Assembly: GCF_001735805.1 (NCBI RefSeq)
Contig: NZ_CP017248.1
Coordinates: 496,001-560,000, forward strand
Reading direction: 5' to 3'
DNA length: 64,000 nucleotides
Source of the DNA: Streptomyces fodineus
GTDB taxonomy: Bacteria; Actinomycetota; Actinomycetes; Streptomycetales; Streptomycetaceae
Below the pieces are notes generated by a model. That model saw only the letters and a program-made list of their open reading frames with translations, was not told the DNA's origin and made no database searches. Position numbers and translations under genes: made by a program. Below are positions 28,713 through 37,184 of the stretch, one piece after another (the stretch's first letter is position 1; every line of letters begins with the position of its first letter).

Positions 28713-29685
28713 CAAGCTGGTACGTTTCGGCGAGGGCCTTGATCGTCCGTGTCATCAGCGCCCGCAGTTCCGTGGGCGCCATCACCTCCGCCTCCGCCCC
28801 GAGCCGTAGCAGCATGCCGACGGCGTGTTCCGGGGACTCGACGGGGATGACCACCTGGACCCGGCCGTCGGGCCCCGGTGGCCCGGCGCTGGTCCGGGCG
28901 GCGCGGGCCACTGCCGGTTCCATGAGGTCGGGCAGCTCCCTCAGGATCCGTGGTGTCAGTCGTACGACTGCTGTTGCGCGCAGGCGGCGGGCGTCGAAGC
29001 CGGTCAGGTACGACTGCCAGTGTGCGGCGAGGTCGAAGCCGCGGGGGCGCTCGAAGTGGTCGGGCAGCACCTGGATGCGGAGGATCTGGGAGACGCGGTA
29101 TGTGCGGACGTGCTCCGACCGGGCCGCCACCAGATACCAGCGGCCGGACTTGAGCACCAGCCCGTAGGGGTCCAGCGTCCGGGTCACCTCCTGGGGGGCC
29201 TTCCACCGCCGGTAGCGGACGCGGATGCGGCGCCGGCGCCACACCGCGTCGGTCACGGCGGCCAGGTGCGGGGTGGCGTCCGCTTCGGCATACCAGCCGG
29301 AGGTGTCGAGGTGGAAGCGCTGCCGTATCTCGCCGCTCCTGTCGCGCAGTTCCTCGGGCAGGGCGGCCGCCAGCTTGAGCTGGGCGGTGGCGAGTACGGT
29401 GCCGAGCCCTAGGTCCGCGGCCGGTCCGGGCAGTCCGGCCAGAGAGAGCGCCTGCGCCTCGTCGCGGGTCAGTCCGGTCAGGCGGGTGCGGAATCCGTCG
29501 ACCAGCCGGTAGCCGCCGTCGTGACCGGGATCGCCGTAGAGCGGGACACCGGCCGCGGCGAGCGACTCCATGTCCCGGTACACCGTGCGCACCGACACCT
29601 CGAGTGCGTCGGCCAGTTGCCGGGCGGTCATCCGGCCGCGGGTCTGGAGCAGCAACAGGGCGGACAGCAGTCGGCTCGCACGCAT
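28699..29685 (-). CDS. WYL-domain HTH transcriptional regulator (YafY/DeoR type)
   Basis: Encodes 328 residues from ATG 29685 (MRASRLLSALLLLQTRGRMT). The N-terminal winged HTH has TARQLADALEVSVRTVYRDMESLAAAGV, then YGDPGHDGGYRLVDGF. The WYL domain follows: VRYRRWKAPQEVTRTLDPYG, then LKSGRWYLVAARSEHVRTYRV. WYL proteins sense small ligands or nucleic acids. A 17-bp inverted repeat 23 bp before its start is probably its own operator. It is divergent from the permease gene and upstream of the DauR-like gene. Confidence 0.9.
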   Translation of the reverse strand: MRASRLLSALLLLQTRGRMTARQLADALEVSVRTVYRDMESLAAAGVPLYGDPGHDGGYRLVDGFRTRLTGLTRDEAQALSLAGLPGPAADLGLGTVLATAQLKLAAALPEELRDRSGEIRQRFHLDTSGWYAEADATPHLAAVTDAVWRRRRIRVRYRRWKAPQEVTRTLDPYGLVLKSGRWYLVAARSEHVRTYRVSQILRIQVLPDHFERPRGFDLAAHWQSYLTGFDARRLRATAVVRLTPRILRELPDLMEPAVARAARTSAGPPGPDGRVQVVIPVESPEHAVGMLLRLGAEAEVMAPTELRALMTRTIKALAETYQLALDS

Positions 29686-29707
29686 GCCTGAAGTCTGCCG
29701 CAGTCCA

Positions 29708-29724
29708 CTGACACGGGTTGTCAG
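29708..29724. promoter_or_regulatory. inverted repeat CTGACA-N5-TGTCAG
   Basis: Perfect 6-bp arms CTGACA (29708-29713) and TGTCAG (29719-29724) with spacer CGGGT. The site is 23 bp upstream of the WYL regulator start, in the divergent region with the amino-acid permease, as expected for autoregulation. Confidence 0.6.
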
Positions 29725-29898
29725 GGGATCCGGGCTACCTTCCGGGCCGGGCGTGCGCCCAACGCACGGATACGGTGAAGGACATGTGCAGATGAGCAAT
29801 GCAGCCGAGTGGGACGAGTCTGCGGGCACCGCGATGTGTCACGGCACCCTTTCTGGTGGTGCTGCACGGCACTTCCGCCGGGCCGGAAAGGCCTGCGC

Positions 29899-31191
29899 AT
29901 GACCGGGGCGCCGGCCACGCGGGACCTCTCGGCTCCGCCCGTGGGGACTCTGACCGTCTGGCAGGGGTCGGCCCTGTACGTCGGCGCGGTCCTCGGTACC
30001 GGTGTGATCGCGCTTCCCGCGCTGGCCACCCGGGCGGCAGGGCCGGCCTCGCTGCTGGCCTGGCTGGGGCTGGTCCTGCTGTCGGTGCCGCTCGCGGCCA
30101 CGTTCGCGGCGCTCGGCGCCCGGTACCCGGACGGCGGCGGGGTCTCCACCTACGTTCGGCATGCCTTCGGCGCGCGGGCGGCTGCGGTGGTCGGCTGGTG
30201 TTTCTACTTCGCCGTACCGGCCGGTGCGCCGGCGGCGGGGATGTTCGCCGGTGCGTACGTCGCCGGGGCACTCGGCGGCGGCCGGCGCACCGTGGTGGTC
30301 ACGGCGGCGGTGCTGCTGGTCCTCGTGGCGGTGGCCAACGGGTTCGGGCTGACCTTCTCCGGCCGTCTGCAGCTCGCGCTCGCCGTGCTGCTTGTCGCGC
30401 TGTTGCTGGCCGCGGTCGTGGCCGCGCTGCCACATGCCCGCCTGCGGAACCTGCACCCGTTCGCGCCGCACGGCTGGTCCGCGGTCGGCTCGGCCGCGGC
30501 GCTGCTGGTGTGGAGCTTCGCGGGCTGGGAGGCCATCACCCACCTGGCCGCCGACTTCCGCCGGCCCGCCCGCGACCTGCCCCGCGCCACCGCCGTGGCG
30601 ATCGCCGTCGTCGGCGTGCTGTATCTCGCCGTCGCCGCCACCAGCGTCCTCGTGCTCGGCCCGGCCGCCGGCACCTCCGACGCCCCGCTGGCCGAACTGC
30701 TGGCCCTCGGCGTCGGCGGAACGGTCCAGGTGCTGGCCGCGGCCGTCGCCGTGCTGCTGACGCTGGGCACGATGAACGCCTATTTCGCCGGAGCGGCCCG
30801 GCTGGGCGGCGCGCTCGGCCGGGACGGCGCACTGCCCGCCTGGCTCGCCCGGGGCGGCAGCGTCGGCGAGGTACCACGCCGCAGCCTGGCGGTCGTATCA
30901 GGGCTTTCGGGTCTCGCGCTGGCCGCCACCGCGGTCGCGGGCGTGGGCACGCGGCCGCTCGTGCTGCTCACCACCGGGTCGTTCGTCACGGTGTACGCGC
31001 TGGGCACGGCCGCCGCACTGCGGCTCCTGCCCCGAGGGAGCCTGTCCCGCCGCTGCGCACTGCTCGCCCTTGTCGCCGTCGCCGCACTCCTTGTGATGAC
31101 GGGCTGGTATCTGCTGTGGCCGCTGGTCGTCACCGTGGGCGCCCTGGGCTATCTGCGGCGGCGCCGAGCAACGCGTGCTGTTCCGAAGTGA
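29899..31191 (+). CDS. APC-superfamily amino-acid permease/exporter
   Basis: Encodes 430 residues from ATG 29899 with AAAGG upstream. About 12 hydrophobic helices are visible. The APC motif near helix 1 is GSALYVGAVLGTGVIALPAL. Others are VRHAFGARAAAVVGWCFY and SFAGWEAITHLAADFRRPARD. The pattern resembles YjeH-type branched-chain amino-acid and methionine exporters. It is divergent from the WYL gene and may move the substrate or product of the D-amino-acid enzyme on the other side. Confidence 0.85.
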   Translation: MTGAPATRDLSAPPVGTLTVWQGSALYVGAVLGTGVIALPALATRAAGPASLLAWLGLVLLSVPLAATFAALGARYPDGGGVSTYVRHAFGARAAAVVGWCFYFAVPAGAPAAGMFAGAYVAGALGGGRRTVVVTAAVLLVLVAVANGFGLTFSGRLQLALAVLLVALLLAAVVAALPHARLRNLHPFAPHGWSAVGSAAALLVWSFAGWEAITHLAADFRRPARDLPRATAVAIAVVGVLYLAVAATSVLVLGPAAGTSDAPLAELLALGVGGTVQVLAAAVAVLLTLGTMNAYFAGAARLGGALGRDGALPAWLARGGSVGEVPRRSLAVVSGLSGLALAATAVAGVGTRPLVLLTTGSFVTVYALGTAAALRLLPRGSLSRRCALLALVAVAALLVMTGWYLLWPLVVTVGALGYLRRRRATRAVPK

Positions 31192-31236
31192 CACAGGGCG
31201 CGCACCAGCCGCCGCCGTGCCGGGCGGCGTACCTGC

Positions 31237-31277
31237 GGCCGGCGGCCTGCCCCGCTCCCGGGGACGGGCCGCCGGCC
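31237..31277. terminator. nested bidirectional hairpin terminator
   Basis: GGCCGGCGGCC (31237-31247) and GGCCGCCGGCC (31267-31277) are perfect 11-bp arms. Inside the 19-nt loop, CCCCG and CGGGG pair further. It lies between the convergent ends of the permease (31191) and htpG (31293), so it can stop both transcripts. Confidence 0.75.
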
Positions 31278-31292
31278 TCTGACGGAACCGGG

Positions 31293-33194
31293 CTACAGCG
31301 CGCGTTCCAGGCGGTCCGCCATCAGCTTCACGAAGCGGGCCGGGTCCTTCGGCTGGCCGCCCTCGGCGAGTACGGCCAGGCCGTGCAGGAGTTCGGCGCT
31401 CTCGGTGAGTCCCGTGCGGTCCTCGCGCTCCTTGTACGCCTGGTTGAGGCCCTTCACCAGCTGGTGGTCCGGGTTGAGCTCCAGGATCCGCTTGGCGCTC
31501 GGCACCTCCTGGCCCATCGCGCGGTACATGTTCTCCAGCGCCGGGGTCAGGTCGTTCGCGTCGGAGACGACGCAGGCCGGGGACACCGTGAGACGGGAGG
31601 ACAGGCGCACCTCCTTGATGTCCTCGTCCAACTGCTCCTTCATCCAGCCGAGCAGGCCGGCGAAGTCCTCGGACTGCTTCTCCCGCTCGCCCTCGGAGCT
31701 GTCGTCGTCCTTGGCGTCGAGGTCGATCTGCCCCTTGGCGACGGACCGCAGCTTCTTGCCCTCGTACTCGCCGACGGCGTCGGCCCACACCTCGTCGACG
31801 GGGTCGGTGAGCAGCAGCACCTCGATGCCCCGGTCCCGGAAGGCCTCCATGTGCGGGGAGTTCTCGATGCTCTGCCGGGACTCGCCGGTGAGGAAGTAGA
31901 TGTCCTCCTGGCCGTCCTTCATCCGCTCCACGTAACTCTTGAGCGTGGTCGGCTCGGTGTCGTGGTGCGTGCTCGCGAACGACGCGAGGGCGAGGATGGC
32001 ATCGCGGTTGTCGGGGTCGGTGACCAGCCCCTCCTTCAGGACGGTGCCGAACTCCCGCCAGAACGTGCCGTAACGCTCCTGGTCCTTGGCCATCATGTCC
32101 TTGACCGTGGACAGGACCTTCTTCGTCAGCCGTCGCCGCATCATCTCGATGTGGCGGTCCTGCTGGAGGATCTCGCGGGACACGTTGAGCGAGAGGTCGG
32201 CGGCGTCGACGACGCCCTTGACGAAGCGGAGGTACGGCGGCAGCAGCGCCTCGCAGTCGTCCATGATGAACACGCGCCTGACGTACAGCTGCACGCCGCG
32301 CGTGAAGTCCCTCGTGAACAGGTCGTGGGGGGCGTGCGCGGGGAGGAACAGCAGGGCCTGGAACTCGAAGGTGCCCTCCGCCTGGAGCCGGATCGTCTCC
32401 AGCGGGTCGCGCCAGTCGTGGGCGATGTGCTTGTACAGCTCGTGGTACTCGTCGTCGGACACCTCCTCACGCGACCGCGCCCACAGCGCCTTCATCGAGT
32501 TGAGCGTCTCGTGCTCGGGCGTCTCGTCGCTGTCACCGGCGCCCTCGGGCAGCATCCGGATGGGCCAGGTGATGAAGTCCGAGTACCGCTTGATGATCTC
32601 CCTGATCTTCCACGGGGAGGTGTAGTCGTGGAGCTGGTTCTCCGGGTCGGCGGGCTTGAGGTGGAGGGTGACCGAGGTGCCCTGCGGCGCGTCGTCGACC
32701 GGCTCCAGCGTGTACGTGTCCTCGCCGCGCGAGGTCCAGCGGGTGCCCTGGCTCTCGCCGGCGTGCCGGGTCACCAGGGTGACTTCGTCGGCCACCATGA
32801 AGCCGGAGTAGAACCCGACGCCGAACTGGCCGATGAGCCCCTCCGCCCCAGCCGCGTCCTTGGCCTCCCGCAGCTCCTGGAGGAACTTGGCGGTGCCGGA
32901 GTTGGCGATGGTGCCGATGAGCTGTCCGACTTCGTCGTACGACATCCCGATGCCGTTGTCCCGCACGGTGAGCGTGCGGGCGTCACGGTCGATGTCGATC
33001 TCGATGTGCAGATCGGACACGTCGGCGTCCAGCGCGTCGTCCCTCAGCTTCGCCAGGCGCAGCTTGTCCAGTGCGTCGGACGCGTTGGAGACGAGCTCCC
33101 GCAGAAAGACGTCCTTGTTCGAGTAGACCGAGTGGATCATCAGCTGCAGCAGCTGACGGGCCTCTACCTGAAACTCGAGCGTTTCAGTCGGCAT
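31293..33194 (-). CDS. htpG: HtpG, Hsp90-family chaperone
   Basis: Encodes 633 residues from ATG 33194 ([20 protein letters not shown]). Bergerat-fold motifs are intact: [20 protein letters not shown] and [17 protein letters not shown]. The middle domain has the FDDWR-like [19 protein letters not shown] and VSREILQQD. The C-terminal dimer domain ends with [13 protein letters not shown] residues. It is an ATP-dependent stress chaperone. A GAGGT ribosome binding site lies about 11 nt before the start. The upstream region contains ACCTgtgAGGT, a small inverted repeat of unknown meaning. Not all Streptomyces rely on HtpG, so its role is probably conditional. Confidence 0.96.
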
Positions 33195-33419
33195 CTTCGC
33201 GCATACCTCACAGGTGATATCGCCAAAACTGATGCCAGCCACTGTAAAACACCATGTCAGGGCGTTGGCCGAGATACGGCAGCGGTGGCTGGATCTCGAC
33301 CCTCCGGCGCCCGGATCTTCCCCGCCAGCGGCGTTGATCACCTGAAAGGCCATCGACCACGGCCCGCCCCTACGGCAAGATCGTGCGCAACAGCAGCCAA
33401 CCGGCCGGAAGGACCCACG

Positions 33420-33764
33420 ATGTCGGCGTACGCGATAGCCCACTTGCAGGAAGCCGCCCCGCACCGTGAGATCGCCGAGTACATTGCGCGCGTGACCGCC
33501 ACCTTCGAACCGTACGGCGGCCGGTTCCTCGTCCACGGCGCGTCGCACGAGGTGAAGGAAGGCACCTGGCCCGGGCACGTCGTCGTGATCTCCTTCCCGT
33601 CGATCGACCAGGCACGCGCCTGGTGGGACTCCGACGCGTACCAGGCCATCGCGCCCTTGCGGTCGCGGCACATCGAGGGCGACATCATCCTGGTTCCGGG
33701 CGTGCCCGAGGACTACGACGCGACCGTCACCGCACGCACCATGCTGGGGGCCCTCCCCGACTGA
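33420..33764 (+). CDS. DUF1330 family protein
   Basis: Encodes 114 residues from ATG 33420 with GAAGGA upstream. The sequence MSAYAIAHLQEAAPHREIAE, YIARVTATFEPYGGRFLVHG and SFPSIDQARAWWDSDAYQAI is typical of DUF1330, a ferredoxin-like dimeric alpha+beta barrel fold. The biochemical role of the family is not established. It is divergent from htpG. Confidence 0.88.
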   Translation: MSAYAIAHLQEAAPHREIAEYIARVTATFEPYGGRFLVHGASHEVKEGTWPGHVVVISFPSIDQARAWWDSDAYQAIAPLRSRHIEGDIILVPGVPEDYDATVTARTMLGALPD

Positions 33765-33902
33765 TTCCTGCCGATGGCGTGCCCGGGACCTGGTCCAGGG
33801 GCTCAGCACCTCATCGTCCCGGTGTGGGGGGCGCGTTGATCGTTCGCGGCGTTGCCTCCCCGGTCCGCCGCACCTGTGTGCCGTGCTGTTAGCGTCTGTC
33901 CG

Positions 33903-34493
33903 GTGACCGAAGACGTCGTTCTCTGGAACCGGCTCGCCGCCCTGTTGCCGGAGGCCGAGGCGCAGGAGATCAGGGACTGCTGGGACATCGGGGAGCAGGA
34001 GGCGGGGCTCGGCCTGCTGGTCTCGGGGATCCTCGACCACGAGGTGCCGATCAGCGAGACGGTCCGGGCCCGTATCTCGGTGCTCGCGGAGTCCTGGGGC
34101 GAGCGGGAGGTGCTCACGCCCAGGATCCTCCGATGCCATGGGAATGACGCGCCGGCCCGTCTCAAGCTGATCGACCACGGTGTCCGCACCGACGACGTAC
34201 CGGCCGATGGGCCCGACCCGGAGGAGACCGGCCTTGTCCGCGTACCGTGGATCGCCTGCACGAGGTGCGGGCAGATCCTGATGCGCGTTCATGCCCGTGA
34301 GAGCTGGGGAGATCTCTCCTGTCTCGCAGAGCACTACGTGATCCCGTCACCGGACCACTCCACCGCCCGGCGCCGGTTCCCTGCCGGCTCCGCCGACGCG
34401 GCCTTCGACGCCCTGCTGAACGAGTGCCCACAGCCCGTTGCCGGTCAGCTGGGTGTGCGCGGTCGGCGGGTGGGCGGAAGAGACCGTTCGTAG
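33903..34493 (+). CDS. hypothetical protein with a CxxC motif
   Basis: Encodes about 196 residues; GTG 33903 (VTEDVVLWNRLAALLPEAEA) fits the family-like N-terminus better than the upstream ATG. The N-terminal half is helical and acidic (ISETVRARISVLAESWGERE). A CTRCGQILMRVHARESWGD segment suggests a metal or redox CxxC pair. I do not recognise a family. The C-terminus overlaps the remnant of a HEAT-repeat gene on the other strand. Confidence 0.6.
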   Translation: MTEDVVLWNRLAALLPEAEAQEIRDCWDIGEQEAGLGLLVSGILDHEVPISETVRARISVLAESWGEREVLTPRILRCHGNDAPARLKLIDHGVRTDDVPADGPDPEETGLVRVPWIACTRCGQILMRVHARESWGDLSCLAEHYVIPSPDHSTARRRFPAGSADAAFDALLNECPQPVAGQLGVRGRRVGGRDRS

Positions 34494-34692
34494 ACCGACC
34501 CCCCGGGCGTGCACCAGCCCGTCTTCTTCCGCACGGCGGGGCTCGGGTCGTCGGCGTGGGCTTGCTCCAAGGCAGCAGCGGCGCGCGCATCGGAGCGAGC
34601 GAACTTGCCGACGAGTTCCACTGCCATGGCCCGGACGTGCGGGTCGGGGTCCGAGGCCAGGTGGTGCAGCGCGGGTTTCGAGGACCTGGCCG
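34445..34692 (-). pseudogene. HEAT-repeat protein remnant
   Basis: About 80 residues without a credible start: KPALHHLASDPDPHVRAMAV, ELVGKFARSDARAAAALEQA, then DPSPAVRKKTGWCTPGG. This is two HEAT-like helical repeats and the end of a larger protein. No upstream coding match exists in this frame, so the 5' part has been lost. It overlaps the 3' end of the plus-strand hypothetical gene. Confidence 0.5.
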
Positions 34693-34803
34693 GGGCCCGG
34701 TGCGCAGGCGTCGCCCTCACGCCACGAACCCGGGCAAAGGGATTTCCGCCCAGGCATCCGCACCGACAACGCCCCCTTCGGCTTCTCCGGCGGTCCCGAA
34801 GCG

Positions 34804-35232
34804 TCACTGCGCGCCGAGCTGCCGCATTTGTGAGGAGACGTCGACGACGCCCCAGATCTCGGCGATCCGGCCGCCCTCGAAGCGGAGGATGAAGATCTCG
34901 CCGTAGGCGATGGACCTGCCGGTCGGTGCCAGCCCCCGGAACTCGCCCCGATGGGTTCCGGTCACCGTGTTCCTGGCCACGACCTTGTTACCTTCGGCGA
35001 TCACGTCGTCGACCGCTACATGAATGTCGGGAAAGGCATGGAGAAGCACGGTCCACACCTGCTTGAGCGCCTGTGCCCCCGTCATGCCCATCGGCACCGG
35101 CGCATGGAAGAGCATGTCCGGCGCGGCGAGCTCATCGATGGTCTTCGAAATGACCTCCGGATCACCGGAGTTCACGGCGTCATGAAAACGAGCGAGCGTC
35201 ACCTTGTTGCGGGTTGCCTCATCGGTCGACAT
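34804..35232 (-). CDS. SnoaL-like polyketide cyclase/ester cyclase family protein
   Basis: Encodes 142 residues from ATG 35232 with AGGAG upstream. The SnoaL pattern is clear: FHDAVNSGDPEVISKTIDEL, HAPVPMGMTGAQALKQVW, FPDIHVAVDDVIAEGNKVVA, then GTHRGEFRGLAPTGRSIAYG and FEGGRIAEIWGVVD. The NTF2-like cone fold includes polyketide cyclases, but most members outside polyketide clusters have unknown substrates. No polyketide genes are nearby. Confidence 0.85.
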   Translation of the reverse strand: MSTDEATRNKVTLARFHDAVNSGDPEVISKTIDELAAPDMLFHAPVPMGMTGAQALKQVWTVLLHAFPDIHVAVDDVIAEGNKVVARNTVTGTHRGEFRGLAPTGRSIAYGEIFILRFEGGRIAEIWGVVDVSSQMRQLGAQ

Positions 35233-35363
35233 AGGGCCCTTCTCCTCTTTCGCCACGGTTGCTGCACACGTACGACGAGACGGCTCGCCGCGATGTGACA
35301 TGACCGAGATTCAAGCCACCAAGCTGTCCCCCAACTGCTGTCGTCGAAGGCTTACTTCGCCCC

Positions 35364-35392
35364 TTGACGGAATTGGTCCATACCTTTAGGTT
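35364..35392 (+). promoter_or_regulatory. chitinase promoter with DasR-like site in the spacer
   Basis: TTGACG (35364-35369) and TAGGTT (35387-35392) are 17 bp apart, a good sigma-70-type -35/-10 pair. TGGTCCATACCT at 35374-35385, inside the spacer, differs at one position from the TGGTCCAGACCT repeat known from Streptomyces chitinase promoters and resembles the DasR responsive element. Repressor binding there would block RNA polymerase. Confidence 0.7.
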
Positions 35393-35437
35393 CGGCGCGG
35401 TACTTTCCCCCACCCACCGAAAGGCCACCCCCCACTC

Positions 35438-36205
35438 ATGGCCAAGTCCCCCTCCGCGGCCGTCCTCGCAGCTGCTCTCGGGCTGTCCGCCTGCCTGCTC
35501 ACCGCTTCCCCCAGCCACGCCGCCACGACCGGCACCCACACCGGCACGTGGAGCACGCTCACGAGCAGCAGGGACGCGACTCAGTCCGCTTTCGTGGTGA
35601 GCGAGGCGCAGTTCAACCAGATGTTCCCGAACCGGAACGCCTTCTACACCTACAGCGGCCTGGTCCAGGCCCTGAGCGCCTACCCCGCCTTCGCGAACAC
35701 CGGCAGCGACACGGTCAGGAAACAGGAGGCCGCCGCCTTCCTCGCCAACGTCAGCCACGAGACCGGCGGCCTCGTGTACATCGTCGAGCAGAACACCGCC
35801 AACTACCCCACGTACTGCGACCGGAGCCAGCCCTACGGCTGCCCCGCCGGACAAGCCGCCTACTACGGACGCGGCCCGCTCCAGCTGTCCTGGAACTTCA
35901 ACTACAAGGCCGCCGGCGACGCCCTCGGCATCGACCTGCTGAACAACCCCTGGCAGGTCGAGAACAACGCCGCCATCGCCTGGAAGACCGGCCTGTGGTA
36001 CTGGAACACCCAGTCAGGACCCGGATCCATGACCCCGCACAACGCCATGGTCGACAACGCCGGCTTCGGCCAGACCATCCGGTCCATCAACGGCTCCCTG
36101 GAATGCGACGGCAAGAACCCCGCCCAGGTCCAAAGCCGCGTCGACGCCTACCAGCGCTTCACCCAGATCCTCGGCGTCTCACCGGGCGACAACCTGTACT
36201 GCTGA
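35438..36205 (+). CDS. secreted GH19 chitinase
   Basis: Encodes 255 residues with a signal peptide (AVLAAALGLSACLLTASPSH, then AATTG). The mature enzyme is a single GH19 catalytic domain. The catalytic glutamate is in LANVSHETGGLVYI; other hallmarks are QPYGCPAGQAAYYGRGPLQL and SWNFNYKAAGDALGIDLL, ending with FTQILGVSPGDNLYC. There is no chitin-binding module, unlike many Streptomyces GH19 enzymes. It hydrolyses beta-1,4-N-acetylglucosamine chains outside the cell. The DasR-like site upstream fits aminosugar control. Confidence 0.95.
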   Translation: MAKSPSAAVLAAALGLSACLLTASPSHAATTGTHTGTWSTLTSSRDATQSAFVVSEAQFNQMFPNRNAFYTYSGLVQALSAYPAFANTGSDTVRKQEAAAFLANVSHETGGLVYIVEQNTANYPTYCDRSQPYGCPAGQAAYYGRGPLQLSWNFNYKAAGDALGIDLLNNPWQVENNAAIAWKTGLWYWNTQSGPGSMTPHNAMVDNAGFGQTIRSINGSLECDGKNPAQVQSRVDAYQRFTQILGVSPGDNLYC

Positions 36206-36256
36206 CCACGTCCCTCCGGATCGGTTCCCACTGCACTCACGCCCCCGGGAGACGAC

Positions 36257-36544
36257 GTGCGCATCCCCCTGTTCCGTACCGGAACGCCCAGTTCCCCGGC
36301 GTCCAGCGGTCGTGCGCTGCGCCTCCGCCGCTCCGTCCCGGCCGTCGCCATCGCCTCGCCGGCCCTCGTACTGACGCTCCCGGCCCAAGCCGACGCAAGA
36401 GTCCTGCAGTTGCTGCCGCAGAACGCCGACGGCACGATCAACCCCGGTCTGAAGCCCGGCGGCGACGTCAACGGGCACTGCCCCGACCACGCCCAGCTCG
36501 CCGACAAGGGATATCCCGTTGAGGAGCCCAGGGGCACAGCTTAG
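36257..36544 (+). CDS. short secreted protein, probably a truncated gene
   Basis: Encodes 95 residues from GTG 36257. It has an export-like N-terminus (RSVPAVAIASPALVLTLPAQ, then ADA). The rest (LQLLPQNADGTINPGLKPGG, DVNGHCPDHAQLADKGYPVE) stops abruptly at a TAG. A gene follows 10 bp later. The sharp end suggests a 5' fragment of a larger secreted protein that I do not recognise. Confidence 0.4.
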   Translation: MRIPLFRTGTPSSPASSGRALRLRRSVPAVAIASPALVLTLPAQADARVLQLLPQNADGTINPGLKPGGDVNGHCPDHAQLADKGYPVEEPRGTA

Positions 36545-36554
36545 GGTCGACGGC

Positions 36555-36917
36555 ATGTCCCTGCGTCTGCATATGCGTCATGCCCTGCGGGAGGCCATGC
36601 GTGCCCGCGACAAGGTCGCGGTGAACGCCCTGCGTTCCACACTGGCCGCTCTGGACAACGCCGAGGCGGTGCCGGTCGGCGCGGCCGAGCTGCGCGGCAT
36701 GGCCCTGGAGCAGGTGCCGGTCGGTGTCGGCGCCACCGAGGCCGCCCGGCGTGAGCTGAGCGAGCAGCACATCACCGACATCGTGCGTGCCGAAGCCGAT
36801 GAACGGCTCACGCTCGCCGACCAGTTCACGGCGCCGGCGCAGGCCGACCGGGCGGCGCAGCTGCGCGAGGAGGCCGCCGTACTGCTCCGGCTCCTCGACG
36901 AGCCCGCCACCGCATAG
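36555..36917 (+). CDS. GatB/YqeY domain protein
   Basis: Encodes 120 residues from ATG 36555. MSLRLHMRHALREAMRARDK and VAVNALRSTLAALDNAEAVP match the YqeY family start; the ELSEQHITDIVRAEADERLT segment and the helical end also fit. YqeY resembles the tail domain of GatB that contacts tRNA, but its role on its own is unknown. Confidence 0.85.
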   Translation: MSLRLHMRHALREAMRARDKVAVNALRSTLAALDNAEAVPVGAAELRGMALEQVPVGVGATEAARRELSEQHITDIVRAEADERLTLADQFTAPAQADRAAQLREEAAVLLRLLDEPATA

Positions 36918-37184
36918 CAGGCCCGCGGCCGGCTCGGGCACGCCCTCGTGCGCGAGCCGACCGCGCCCCCTCGCAGGCGGTCAGGCCGTCCAGTGGGACG
37001 AGGCGCCGCCACAGGTCGAGCGAGGTACGCGCGTGCGTCGGGCCGCGCTCCGGGTCTTCCAGGATGCCGATGAGGTTGGCCAGGTTGTCATGGGCTCGGG
37101 CCAGGTGGTCGCTCGCCGGTGTCCCGGTATCAATTCAGGCTACTCGGCGGGGAGTTCGGTCGCACTGTCGCGCAGGGCGCCGGG
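36918..37184. other. intergenic region with a possible coding scrap
   Basis: Read on the minus strand, about 36970-37095 encodes HLARAHDNLANLIGILEDPE and TSLDLWRRLVPLDGL, which look coding in composition. However, an in-frame stop lies just upstream and there is no start codon. It may be the tail of a lost gene. Nothing else is visible. Confidence 0.3.

Noticed and set aside
33195..33260. HAIR or RheA-type heat-shock operator before htpG
   Set aside because: Only a short ACCT-N3-AGGT repeat is present; it does not match the CTTGAGT-type HspR motif.
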